From assembly GCF_002007205.1 (NCBI RefSeq), contig NZ_LAZS01000005.1, forward strand, positions 434,001 to 498,000: a stretch of DNA of 64,000 nucleotides. The letters are read 5' to 3'. This document shows positions 24,745 through 33,278 of this stretch, in pieces (position 1 is the first letter of the stretch; each line of letters begins with the position of its first letter). This DNA comes from Ensifer adhaerens (GTDB taxonomy: Bacteria > Pseudomonadota > Alphaproteobacteria > Rhizobiales > Rhizobiaceae). The translations under genes were made by a program, and so were the position numbers. The notes under the pieces were generated by a model, which was not told where the DNA came from, did no database searches, and worked only from the letters and a program-made list of their open reading frames with translations.

Positions 24745-27036
24745 CTACCCGTCGGCGTCCGCCGCCTCCGGCGCCACCGGCTTCTTCGCCAGCGCCAGGT
24801 TTGCCGCGGCCGCCTCCGCCTCGGCGCCGCCGCCAGGGCCGGAGCGCACGGTGACGGCGTTGGAGGCGAGGTCGAGGCCGGCTTCGCGCAGCGCCGGTAG
24901 CAGGCGCTTCATCGCCTCGCGCTGGAGGATGCTGGGGTTGCCGGGGCGGGCGGTGAATTTCAGCCGCACGACGAGCGAGTTTTCGGTGACGTCCTGGATA
25001 CCCTGCAACTTCAGCGGCACGAGGAATTCGCCGCCGATCTCCGGGTCTTCGAGCATGGCGAGGCCGACCTTCTTGATGGTCTTGCGGATCTTTTCGGGGT
25101 CCGCGTCGCGCTCGAATTTTAGCTCGAACTTCACCGTGCTCCAGTCGCGGCTGTAATTGGTCACCGCCTGAAGCTGGCCATAGGGGACCGTGTGGATCTG
25201 GCCGTTCTGGTGGCGCAGCCTGAGCGAGCGCAGCGAGATGCGCTCCACCGTGCCCTTGAGCTTGCCGGTATCGACATATTCGCCGACGCGGAAGGCATCG
25301 TCGGCGATGAAGAAGATGCCGGAGACGACGTCCTTCACCAGCGTCTGCGAGCCGAAGGAGAGGGCGAGACCCAATACGCCGAAACCCGCCAGCAGCGGCG
25401 CGATGTTGATGCCGAGGGCCGACAGGACGACGAGGCTGGTGACGGCGAAGATGCCGCCGAAGATGAGGTTGCGGACGAGCGGCAGGATGGTCGAGAGCCG
25501 GCTCTGCTGGCGGATCATCGTGTCGTCCTCGCTTTCGCCTGGAAGCGCCACGCGGGCGGTTGGCGCAAACGCCTCGAAACTGCGCCAGAGGAAGCTGCAG
25601 ATCACCCAGGCGGCGACGACCGCAAGGCTGATGCGCTCGAGGATGACGATCCAGCCGACGGCGGCGGCGGTATCGTTCTGGACCATGACGGGGCGCCAGA
25701 GCGCGATGATGATGTGCAGGCCGATCAGCCAGGTGGCACCGGCAAGCGCCGTCTGGATGCTGCCGGAGATCGCCGCATGCAGCCTGGAGGAGGCGGGCGT
25801 GCGACGGCGCTCGGCGGCGGCGCCGGCCAGCGAATGGATGCCGAAGGCGAGGATCGGAAGAGCGAGCAGGATGATCTGCGTCGTGCCGCCGGCAAAGCTC
25901 CAGGCCGCGCTGTTGGGGCTGCCGGCGACAATCACGCTCATCAGCCAGAGCACGATGGCGCTCAGCGCATAAAATTCCGGCACGCCGAAAGCGATGGCGC
26001 GGCGCACGGGGCCTGGGTTCTCGCCGGTAAAGAGCGCGCGGATATCGGCCGCACCCCAGATGAACCAGTGAAGCTTCACCAGCGTGAGGATGCTGACGCC
26101 GATCAGCAGCCAGCCATCGGTGGCGGCAAGCTCCAGCCCGCGCTGGTGGGCGAAACGCACACTGGCGCCGACGACGGCGCTCATCGCGCCATAGGTGGCA
26201 AGCATGTTGGCGTGGAAGCGCGGATGGGGGATGTCGAGCAGGCGGATCTCGGGCCTCGTCGGCGCAAAGAGGAAGCGGGCGCCGACGGCATAGGCGACGG
26301 AAACGACGGCGATCGTGATCAGCGCATGGACAAACTCGGCCGAGCCCGTGCCGCGCGTGAGCAGCAGGTGCGCAACGCCGTGGGCGACGGCCGCGAAGAT
26401 CACGAGATAGGCGATATCGAAGCCGAGGCGGATGATCGAGGCGCGCATGCGATGCAAGAGGTCGACCACCTCGAAGGAGGCGCCGAAGAGCCGATGGATC
26501 AGGGAGCGGCTGGCGAAGGCGGCGGCCAGCCCTGCGGCAATCGCCAGTACCGCGAGGGACACCACCGAGGCGACCGACCAGCCTTCGGCGCGGATGCCTG
26601 CCGCAACGTCAGCCATCACCCCGGCAATGCCGGACATGCCTGTAAGGCCCATCTGCAAGCCATTGAGAAAACGGGCGGAAAGCGTGTCGAAGGAATCTTC
26701 CGGGTCTGCAGCCGGAGCGCCTTGCGGGGGCGCTGCCGCGCCGCTCTCGGTCGCCGCCGGTGAAACGGCTTCGGCCGCCGGCGCGCCGGTTCCGCTGCCG
26801 GGTTTCGTCGCGTCGCCTGCTATCGCCGGATTTGCCGCGTCACGCCATTCGACCGTGACCGGCCCGCCGGCCTTGGCCGCAGCGCGCAAGGTCTCCTCGA
26901 TTTCGGCGGCACTCTGGCCGGGCGTGAGAATGACGGTGATCGGCGGTGGCGCCGTCTGGGCAAAGGCGGGCAGGGCGACTGCCAGGATGAGCGCCAGGCC
27001 GAGGAGCGACTGACAGAAAGAGCGGACATGCGCCAT
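24745..27036 (-). CDS. MscS-family mechanosensitive channel
   Basis: A 763-residue protein from ATG 27036 (a GTG at 27045 is also possible). It has a signal peptide (QSLLGLALILAVALPAFAQ), a periplasmic Ala/Pro-rich segment to about residue 130, roughly ten membrane helices to about residue 560, and then the MscS core. The pore-lining helix and beta domain are in LAGFGVLGLALSFGSQTLVKDVVSG, DDAFRVGEYVDTG, and VPYGQLQAVTNYSRDW. The C-terminal alpha/beta domain ends near residue 720. It is of the large YbdG/YnaI/MscM-like type, releasing solutes on osmotic downshock. Monocistronic. Confidence 0.9.
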   Translation of the reverse strand: MAHVRSFCQSLLGLALILAVALPAFAQTAPPPITVILTPGQSAAEIEETLRAAAKAGGPVTVEWRDAANPAIAGDATKPGSGTGAPAAEAVSPAATESGAAAPPQGAPAADPEDSFDTLSARFLNGLQMGLTGMSGIAGVMADVAAGIRAEGWSVASVVSLAVLAIAAGLAAAFASRSLIHRLFGASFEVVDLLHRMRASIIRLGFDIAYLVIFAAVAHGVAHLLLTRGTGSAEFVHALITIAVVSVAYAVGARFLFAPTRPEIRLLDIPHPRFHANMLATYGAMSAVVGASVRFAHQRGLELAATDGWLLIGVSILTLVKLHWFIWGAADIRALFTGENPGPVRRAIAFGVPEFYALSAIVLWLMSVIVAGSPNSAAWSFAGGTTQIILLALPILAFGIHSLAGAAAERRRTPASSRLHAAISGSIQTALAGATWLIGLHIIIALWRPVMVQNDTAAAVGWIVILERISLAVVAAWVICSFLWRSFEAFAPTARVALPGESEDDTMIRQQSRLSTILPLVRNLIFGGIFAVTSLVVLSALGINIAPLLAGFGVLGLALSFGSQTLVKDVVSGIFFIADDAFRVGEYVDTGKLKGTVERISLRSLRLRHQNGQIHTVPYGQLQAVTNYSRDWSTVKFELKFERDADPEKIRKTIKKVGLAMLEDPEIGGEFLVPLKLQGIQDVTENSLVVRLKFTARPGNPSILQREAMKRLLPALREAGLDLASNAVTVRSGPGGGAEAEAAAANLALAKKPVAPEAADADG

Positions 27037-27142
27037 GAAATTCACCCATCGAGACCCGTTGCGCGCGACGCGCTCTTGCGCATCACATTACATAACGCTC
27101 TAAAATTCCAATCGTATTTTGTGTGGCAGGGTCTTGGTGGGG

Positions 27143-27323
27143 TTGCCCCTCACTGTCCTGCCGGACATCTCTCCCCGCTTGCGGGGAGAGAGACGCTGGG
27201 CGCACGCTCGAATGCAAGACCTCGCCGTTGCGTTGCTCCACCTTGGGCTTGGCGAACCCAGTGCCGCTTGCTGCCTTCTCCCCGCTTGCGGGGAGAAGGT
27301 GCCGGCAGGCGGATGAGGGGCAA
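27143..27323. repeat. MITE-like element, copy A
   Basis: A 181-bp element bounded by perfect 10-bp inverted termini TTGCCCCTCA and TGAGGGGCAA. It contains two CTCCCCGC-TTGC-GGGGAG-type hairpins and a non-coding middle. It is closely repeated at 27440-27692. Confidence 0.75.
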
Positions 27324-27439
27324 CCCTACCCGTGGCGATGAGGTGGCAGCCCTTACCGCGGGGACGAAAGGCGGTTTTCTTGCCGCGCGTACGGGCCTTC
27401 ACACCGCGTTTAGGGCTCGACCGCTTGTGGCGGCCGACG

Positions 27440-27692
27440 TTGCCCCTCACTGTCCTGCCGGACATCTCTCCCCGCAGGCGGGGAGAGAAATGCTGGGCGC
27501 ACCCTCTGGTGCCAGACCTCACTGTCCTGCTGGACATCTCTCCCCGCAGGCGAGGAGAGAAACGCTGGGCGCACGCTCGAATGCAAGACCTCGCCGTTGC
27601 GTTGCTCCACCTTGGGCTTGGCGAACCCGGTGCCACTTGCTGCCTTCTCCCCGCTTGCGGGGAGAAGGTGCCGGTAGGCGGATGAGGGGCAA
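27440..27692. repeat. MITE-like element, copy B with internal duplication
   Basis: A 253-bp element with the same TTGCCCCTCA/TGAGGGGCAA ends as copy A. It is nearly identical to copy A except for an extra internal unit (from about 27518) that repeats the CTCACTGTCCTG-CTGGACATCTC and hairpin segment. The 116 bp between copies A and B, and the flanks, contain no gene. Confidence 0.75.
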
Positions 27693-27739
27693 ACATCACC
27701 GCGCGGATGAGGGGCCCGAGGCGCGACGCCGGGAGTGAC

Positions 27740-28513
27740 CTACTTCGTCGTGTAGCCGCCGTTCACCAGGATCGTCTGACCGGTCATCCACCACCCGTCA
27801 GAGACCAGGAAGCGGATATAGGGGACGATGTCCTCGATGTCGGTGAGGCCGGTCCGGGAGAAGGTCGAGAGCGCCGAGGCGCTTCTGTGGTAGGCGACGG
27901 CGTCGGCCCCTTCGGCCGGGTAGAAGAAGGGCGTGTCCATCGGGCCGGGGCCGATGGCGGTCACCGAGATGCCGCGTTCGCCGAACTCCTTGGCGGCCGC
28001 GCGGGTGAAGTGCTCGACCGGCGCCTTGGTGCCGGCATAGGCCGCATAAAAGGGCGTGAAGGCGCCGAGCAGCGAGGTGACGAGGGTGCAGACCTTGCCG
28101 TTGTCGCTGACATGCCTGCCCGCTTCGCGCAGGAAGAAGAAGGCGGACTTGGAATTGACGGCGCTCATCTCGTCATATTCGGCTTCGGTGATCTCGACGA
28201 AGGGCTTCTTCAGGACCTTGCCGACGGTGTTGACGGCAATGTCGATGCTGCCGAGTGCCGCCTTGGCATCGGCAAAGAGCTTCTCGACATTAGCGGCGCT
28301 GGTGAGATCGCCGGAGAAAGCGTGGGCCGCGGCACCGGTCGCCTTGATCGCGGCGACCGTCTCTTCCGCCGCCGCCCTTGTGGCGGCGCTGTTGTAATGG
28401 ATCGCCACACCGCGGGCGCCGTGTTCGGCCAGATCGCGCGCGAGCAGTCCGCCGAGGTTCTTCGCGCCGCCGGCGATGAGAACCGTTTTGCCGTTGATGC
28501 TGTGGTCTGCCAT
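27740..28513 (-). CDS. short-chain dehydrogenase/reductase
   Basis: A 257-residue SDR with the NAD(P) motif region KTVLIAGGAKNLGGLLARDL (the GxxxGxG pattern is GGAKNLGG), NTVG at the NNAG position, active-site Ser in LVTSLLGAF, and Tyr/Lys in YAAYAGTKAPVE. The start at 28513 follows AGGAGAAA. The C-terminal IRFLVSDGWWMTGQTILVNGGY is classic. It is divergent from a LysR gene 300 bp away; the LysR regulator probably controls it. The substrate is unknown. Confidence 0.9.
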   Translation of the reverse strand: MADHSINGKTVLIAGGAKNLGGLLARDLAEHGARGVAIHYNSAATRAAAEETVAAIKATGAAAHAFSGDLTSAANVEKLFADAKAALGSIDIAVNTVGKVLKKPFVEITEAEYDEMSAVNSKSAFFFLREAGRHVSDNGKVCTLVTSLLGAFTPFYAAYAGTKAPVEHFTRAAAKEFGERGISVTAIGPGPMDTPFFYPAEGADAVAYHRSASALSTFSRTGLTDIEDIVPYIRFLVSDGWWMTGQTILVNGGYTTK

Positions 28514-28756
28514 GGGTTTCTCCTGTTGTGGCCGCCTGCAGGCGGCCGGTTTGGCACGGCGGTAAGGAGCGCGGTTCCGCGAAGCTTTCACCCCGCTCCG
28601 GTCCCCGCCGCCCGTGCGACTGCTGACCGTCCCGCACGCCTGTGCCTTGCTCCAAATAGCGCTGGCCGTGTCGCCGCCAATGCGCCGGGGCGGGTTGCGA
28701 CAGGCATCGCAAGGGAGAGAATATCGTCGGCGTCGCTGGCATAAAGCGCCCGATCA

Positions 28757-28771
28757 TGACATGACTTGTCA
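28757..28771. promoter_or_regulatory. palindromic site, candidate LysR operator
   Basis: Perfect palindrome TGACA-TGACT-TGTCA in the SDR-LysR intergenic region, 40 bases before the LysR start. Dyads of this size in a divergent SDR-LysR arrangement are the usual binding sites of the LysR protein. Confidence 0.5.
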
Positions 28772-28810
28772 GAAATCACGAACAATGATGAGGGAAGCTT
28801 CGAGGGCGCC

Positions 28811-29713
28811 ATGGACAGGATCGAGCTTTTCCGCATCTTCACCCGCGTCGTTGAAAGCGCGAGTTTTACCCGCGCTGCCGACACGCTTGGCCTGCCGCGC
28901 TCCTCGGTCTCGGCGGCGGTGCAGACGCTCGAAACCCGGCTCGGCACGCGGCTCCTGCACCGCACGACGCGAAAGGTGGCCCCGACGCAGGACGGGGCTG
29001 CCTTCTACGAGCGCTGCCTGCGGCTGATTTCCGATGTGGACGAGGCGGAAAACCTGTTTCGCCGCAGCGCTTCCGGTCCGACCGGCCGGCTGCGCGTCGA
29101 CCTGCCGAGCCGCATCGGCCGGCTGATCGTGGCGCCGGCGCTGCCGGAGTTTCTCGCACGCTTTCCCGGCATCGACATCGATCTCGGCATGACCGACCGG
29201 GCGGTGCACCTGATCGAGGAAAGCGTCGATTGTGCGCTGCGCGTCGGGCCGCTTGCCGATTCCGGCCTGATCGCCCGGCCGTTCTGCACGCTCAGGCTGA
29301 TCAACGTCGCAAGCCCAGATTATCTCGAACGCCACGGCACGCCGAAGACACCCGCCGATCTCGCCAGCCATGTCGCCGTCAACTATGCCTCGCCCTCGAG
29401 CGGCCGGGTGGAGGACTGGGAGTGGATCGAAGGCGGTGAGGCGCGCACGGTTGCCGTTGCCGGCCGGGTCAGCGTCAACAGCGCCGAAGGCAGCATCGCC
29501 TGCTGCCTCGCCGGCCTCGGCCTCATCCAGATCCCGGCCTATGACGTGATCGATCACTTGAAGGAGGGGCGGCTCGTCGCGGTGATGCCGGACCACAATG
29601 CAGCGCCGATGCCGATGGCGCTGCTCTACCCGCACCGCCAGCATCTTTCCCGCCGGCTCAAGGTGTTTGCGGACTGGCTAGAGGGGCTGATGCGGGGAGT
29701 GATGGCGGCGTGA
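28811..29713 (+). CDS. LysR-family transcriptional regulator
   Basis: A 300-residue LTTR. The N-terminal winged HTH (residues 1-60) reads MDRIELFRIFTRVVESASFTRAADTLGLPRSSVSAAVQTLETRLGTRLLHRTTR. The effector domain continues with GRLRVDLPSRIGRLIVAPALPEFLARFPGIDIDLGMTDR. Start at 28811 is the standard MDR start; upstream residues are not family-like. It belongs to the CrgA-like branch whose members often control adjacent SDR or quinone reductase genes. It is divergent from the SDR gene at 27740. Confidence 0.9.
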   Translation: MDRIELFRIFTRVVESASFTRAADTLGLPRSSVSAAVQTLETRLGTRLLHRTTRKVAPTQDGAAFYERCLRLISDVDEAENLFRRSASGPTGRLRVDLPSRIGRLIVAPALPEFLARFPGIDIDLGMTDRAVHLIEESVDCALRVGPLADSGLIARPFCTLRLINVASPDYLERHGTPKTPADLASHVAVNYASPSSGRVEDWEWIEGGEARTVAVAGRVSVNSAEGSIACCLAGLGLIQIPAYDVIDHLKEGRLVAVMPDHNAAPMPMALLYPHRQHLSRRLKVFADWLEGLMRGVMAA

Positions 29714-29731
29714 GGGAGACGGCGCGCGGCG

Positions 29732-30931
29732 CTAGTTTCGCTTGATGGGGATTATCTGCGCGCCAAGAATGTGTTCATCCGAACGACGCCGAGCGGGAGC
29801 CGCCGCCTTGAGCTCTACGATGCGCGCTGTATCGAGCGAAAGCCATCCAGCAGGTAGACCCGACAGGCTTTCAACATCATGCGGAAGCAGAGGCAAATCG
29901 TGACGGAGTTCTTCTTTGCTTATCTGTCCGGCGTCAATCAAGGTTTTAAAGACGTCTGACAGGAGAGACGGTCGCTGAAGCGGCCAGACGTCATCATAAG
30001 GCTCACCCTTGGAGGCAAATCCTTTGGCACTGTAAATCTTAAACAGCCTAGTAGTGGCATCGCGATCTACTATATTCAGTCTTTGAAGCCGCATGATTTG
30101 AGCTTTGATAGAGACACGCCAGCGCGCTTTCAGTCGCTCCAGTTCCCAAATTGCAGCGCTGTCGACCTCGATTGAAAATTGACTTGCTGGCAGCAGGAAC
30201 GCCGACGCGAAATTGTGGGCCTGTTCTTCGATGAGTTTGAAGTTCTCTTCGAAGTCCTGTTCCGAGACGTCGCGGTGAAGGAGAATGTGGGCGAGTTCAT
30301 GGGCCGCATCGAACTGTCGTCTTGCGAAAGACTGTTTGTCGTTCGCCAAGAGCACGTATGGCCTCTCATCACTTCCCCAGCGGCTCAAGCCATCCAGACG
30401 GTCAGTTTCCATCTCTTCGCTTGCGACGATGATGCCGATGCTCTCTAGGAAGCTCACCATGTCGACGACGGGCCGCAACCCCAATCCCCAATGGGCACGT
30501 GCCTTTTCCGCGATATCTTCAATATCTTCGTGGCGCAGAGTCTTAAAGCTCTGACCGTTGACGAGATTCGGGATATTGACCTCTGGGAGATATGCATAGT
30601 GCTCGGCGACTGCGGTGACATCTTGCAGCCACATCAACCGAACCTTCTGGATAAGACGATCGCCTTTTAGCGCGCCGGCGAACGACCTAAAAAATGAGGG
30701 ACCTGCGTTTCCAATGCGCTCAGTAAGAAAGTAATCAGCTGGCACCGAGAGGATAGTTGCCAATTCGGTAAGTGCTTGTGGTTCGGGGAAGGAGTCGCCT
30801 TCTTCCCACCTTTGAACCGTACTGGGCGCGCGCCTCATCATGTCGGCCAGAGCCTTGCGTGAGGTTATTCCTCGCGCCTGCCTTGCCTCCGCTAGCTTCG
30901 CCCCAACAAAAGTTTGCACACCACTACGCAC
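29732..30931 (-). CDS. XRE HTH - ImmA/IrrE metallopeptidase fusion protein
   Basis: A 399-residue protein with an N-terminal Cro/C1-type HTH (residues about 7-69: AKLAEARQARGITSRKALADMM and VQRWEEGDSFPE) and a central ImmA/IrrE zinc-peptidase domain with the HELAH motif at residues 211-215 (AAHELAHILLH). The C-terminal 120 residues form a helical extension. Proteins of this type cleave repressors in mobile-element control (ImmA) or stress response (IrrE), and occur as parts of two-gene TA-like or anti-phage modules. It starts 12 bases after the upstream 240-residue gene, so the two form an operon. GC content is well below the surrounding genes. Confidence 0.88.
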   Translation of the reverse strand: MRSGVQTFVGAKLAEARQARGITSRKALADMMRRAPSTVQRWEEGDSFPEPQALTELATILSVPADYFLTERIGNAGPSFFRSFAGALKGDRLIQKVRLMWLQDVTAVAEHYAYLPEVNIPNLVNGQSFKTLRHEDIEDIAEKARAHWGLGLRPVVDMVSFLESIGIIVASEEMETDRLDGLSRWGSDERPYVLLANDKQSFARRQFDAAHELAHILLHRDVSEQDFEENFKLIEEQAHNFASAFLLPASQFSIEVDSAAIWELERLKARWRVSIKAQIMRLQRLNIVDRDATTRLFKIYSAKGFASKGEPYDDVWPLQRPSLLSDVFKTLIDAGQISKEELRHDLPLLPHDVESLSGLPAGWLSLDTARIVELKAAAPARRRSDEHILGAQIIPIKRN

Positions 30932-30943
30932 TTCTCATCCTAA

Positions 30944-31666
30944 TTACTTCTCGCTTTTATCGGTCAGGGCGGATTCGCCCTGGGTGTCTTTGAACCCGCG
31001 TTTGACGACCTTCAACTCAATAGGACGCTTACCAACTCCGCTTGGTTCCGCTCCGTAGCCGGACAAAAACTCATCAAGCTCCGACTGATAAATGAACGTT
31101 TCCAAACGGCTGTCCACAACGCACAGGCTAATTGAGGCAAGTTTTCCCAAAGCGATTGGGTCGCGGCGGACCATAATAAGAACTAATCGTTGCCGATCGT
31201 TGAACATTTCCGGCGGGTGAAAGAAGTCGGGTGAAAGGCCGCGATTTTGGTGGCAAAGCGCGCGCCTTGAGGCGTTTCTCACCGGCACATCTTGTAGCTC
31301 TTTGTGGGAGGCGAAGCCGACCATCGTGTGACCGAAAACGCCGGTTGTCACATGCACAGGCGCCTGACGAATGTCATCGGGGCCGTACTCGACCGGAACA
31401 GATTTCACAAACTCGCCGCCATTCCGCACGAGAATTTGCTCAAATGCCTCATCAATAATGTTGTGTCTGAAAAGTCCCGTTGTTTTGCTTTGCCGTTGTC
31501 TCGAAAGTTTGACGCCATTTGCGACAGCGTTATGCGACATGCTGATAGCCGCATCCGCCTGTTGGGCCGCGAGCGGAAAAAACTCTTTGACCTCCACTAA
31601 GACATTGCGGGGAAGATCTCGACGGATTGCCGTCTCAATTTCAAATGCGCGCTCATCGCTGATCAT
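30944..31666 (-). CDS. unrecognised partner of the XRE-metallopeptidase
   Basis: A 240-residue protein, first gene of a two-gene operon. A good AAGGAA site precedes ATG 31666. No signal peptide or membrane helix is seen. The N-terminal half is helical and Gln/Ala-rich (EFFPLAAQQADAAISMSHNAVANGV). The middle has HVTTGVFGHTMVGFASHKELQDVPVRN, a possible small beta domain, and a late strand-rich part RQRLVLIMVRRDP. I do not recognise a family. The pairing with an HTH-Zn peptidase resembles TA or defence pairs in which one protein is the toxin and the peptidase-HTH controls it. Low GC supports acquisition. Confidence 0.7.
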   Translation of the reverse strand: MISDERAFEIETAIRRDLPRNVLVEVKEFFPLAAQQADAAISMSHNAVANGVKLSRQRQSKTTGLFRHNIIDEAFEQILVRNGGEFVKSVPVEYGPDDIRQAPVHVTTGVFGHTMVGFASHKELQDVPVRNASRRALCHQNRGLSPDFFHPPEMFNDRQRLVLIMVRRDPIALGKLASISLCVVDSRLETFIYQSELDEFLSGYGAEPSGVGKRPIELKVVKRGFKDTQGESALTDKSEK

Positions 31667-31965
31667 ATGGCTTCCTTAAACAAACCAATCAGTTTTGCAT
31701 TAAGAAGAAATTGACCACAATTTTTTGCATTTTGCAAGCTCAGGCTGTCACGTTTGCCACCTTCTCGGACTGGAGCGAAGGATTGTCCCCAGATAATCAA
31801 CCGATCGATTGCGCATGACGGAGCTCAGTTGCATTGGTGCTTACCTTAGCGCCAAAGGTAGCAGACGATTTGGGCGTGGTGACCGCACTTGGCGCCGCCG
31901 ACGGCGCCAGCGCAGGGACATCCCTAGCGCGCCCCCCCCTTGTCGTCGAGGCGCGTTGCTGACGC
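31667..31965. other. AT-rich promoter region of the metallopeptidase operon
   Basis: About 300 bp between the low-GC islet and a 47-residue membrane protein gene. The first 130 bp are AT-rich and contain two copies of TTTTGCATT (31693-31701 and 31723-31731), which could be operator half-sites for the XRE protein. The remainder (31800-31960) is GC-rich with no gene I can support. Confidence 0.45.
31693..31731. promoter_or_regulatory. direct TTTTGCATT repeats upstream of the metallopeptidase operon
   Basis: Two identical TTTTGCATT repeats at 31693-31701 and 31723-31731, 30 bp apart, lie 27-65 bases upstream of the operon start. They are candidate operator half-sites for the XRE-ImmA/IrrE protein. 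Confidence 0.35.
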
Positions 31966-32109
31966 CTAGTTTTCCTGAACCGAAACGCCGTCCTGGCCGA
32001 TCTTGATCTCGACGCCCGGCTTCGTCTCTTCCTGGTAGACGTAGAGGCCGAGGCCGACGACGGCGACGGCGAGCAAGGCGATGACGAGATAGAGGCCGTT
32101 TCGGTTCAT
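31966..32109 (-). CDS. 47-residue single-pass membrane protein
   Basis: A short gene too small for routine ORF listing: MNRNGLYLVIALLAVAVVG, then LGLYVYQEETKPGVEIKIGQ and a DGVSVQEN end. A strong AGGAG lies 7 bases before the start on the minus strand. One transmembrane helix spans residues 6-24, followed by a short polar domain of beta character. I recognise such proteins as common in rhizobia without a known function. Confidence 0.7.
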   Translation of the reverse strand: MNRNGLYLVIALLAVAVVGLGLYVYQEETKPGVEIKIGQDGVSVQEN

Positions 32110-32323
32110 GCGGAGCTCCTGGGTTCGATTTCGACGGGAAATAGGAGCTTCTGCAAGAAAGACAACAGGATAGCGAGATTTTCATACGGCGGCGTCGAAG
32201 CGAGGACATAGAACGACCGTCGTTGCGACCGGCTGGACGCAGGGACATCAATTGCTGGTGGGGCGACGGTGCGAGGTGGAGCGGGATGTGTTTCCGCATC
32301 CCGCCCCTTGATCGCTTTGCCAA

Positions 32324-32830
32324 TCAGCTGGCGTCAAAGCCCGCGTGGTAGCTGACGCGCCCCGCCGGCACCGGGCCTTCGAACGCCTGCGCCATGAAGT
32401 ACTCGGCCGGTACACCTTCGAAGCGCAGGGCGGCGTGGTTTTCGAAGCCGAAGCGCTTGTAGTAGCCGGGCTCGCCGAGGACGACGCAGCCTTTGGCGCC
32501 GGTCTTGGCAAGGCGCGCGAGGCCTTCGCGGATCAGCCTGCCGCCGGTGCCGCTCTTCTGGCGGTCGGGCCTGACGGAGACCGGGCCGAGGCCGAACCAG
32601 CTCATGTCCTTGCCGTCGATCGTGACCGGGGAGAAGGCGACGTGGCCGATGATCTCGCCCTGGTCGAGGGCGACCAGCGAGATCGTCAGGGCGCCGGCGT
32701 CGCGCAGGGCGTCGACGATTTCGGCTTCGGTCTGGCTGCTGTAGGCCATGGGGACGAAGGCAGCCTTGGTGACTTGCCGGATGGTGGCGATGTCAGTCGC
32801 CCGTTCGGAGCGTATGTCGATGATGGTCAT
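32324..32830 (-). CDS. GNAT-family N-acetyltransferase
   Basis: A 168-residue acetyltransferase of the YhbS type. The acetyl-CoA loop region is LGPVSVRPDRQKSGTGGRLIREGLARL (Q/RxxGxG/A pattern), followed by VVLGEPGYYKRFGFE and the VPAEYFMAQAF tail typical of this subgroup. Start at 32830 (MTIIDIRSE) is preferred over the longer frame. Substrate unknown; acts in the cytoplasm on an amine or protein. Confidence 0.88.
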   Translation of the reverse strand: MTIIDIRSERATDIATIRQVTKAAFVPMAYSSQTEAEIVDALRDAGALTISLVALDQGEIIGHVAFSPVTIDGKDMSWFGLGPVSVRPDRQKSGTGGRLIREGLARLAKTGAKGCVVLGEPGYYKRFGFENHAALRFEGVPAEYFMAQAFEGPVPAGRVSYHAGFDAS

Positions 32831-33278
32831 TGTAAAAACCTGTTCTTGAAACCCATGGTCGCGCGCCATCGACTGCGAACGACCGATATCGTTCGCCGGT
32901 GGCGGCGCGGTTCTGCGTCCTGGTCAAGACGCTCAGTGGGTGAGAACAAGCTCCAGCATCGACAATTCCTCTGCGCAATTCAGGCGCGCGAGCCCGGTAT
33001 AGGTTCAGTTCCGCACCGTGGTCAACCGGCCGGCCGGGCAGCACCTGCAGGAGCGCGCATGGGGCGGCGCTCGGTGTCAGGATGGCCTCCGGTCGATGCT
33101 TCGCTGATCGGCGAACATCGCTTGAATGGCGACAACCGTCCTGTCCATTCCGGCGTCCACGGCCGCAACCCTGTCGATGACCACCCGCTCACGCCCGTGA
33201 GGCCTTCCGTTGGAGACGCACCAATGGCCGGCGCGCGCCCGGTGGGGCGCGCGGCGGGGGTGACAGATGCGGCTTCGC

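Noticed and set aside
27100-27699. Several open frames across 27.1-27.7 kb on both strands
   Set aside because: They are translations of the MITE-like repeats, with duplicated runs such as PACGEK, and show no codon bias or start signals.
31841-32323. 160-codon minus-strand frame overlapping the 47-residue membrane protein gene
   Set aside because: Arg/Pro/Ser-rich composition, in a different frame from the small gene that has AGGAG and a clear membrane helix.
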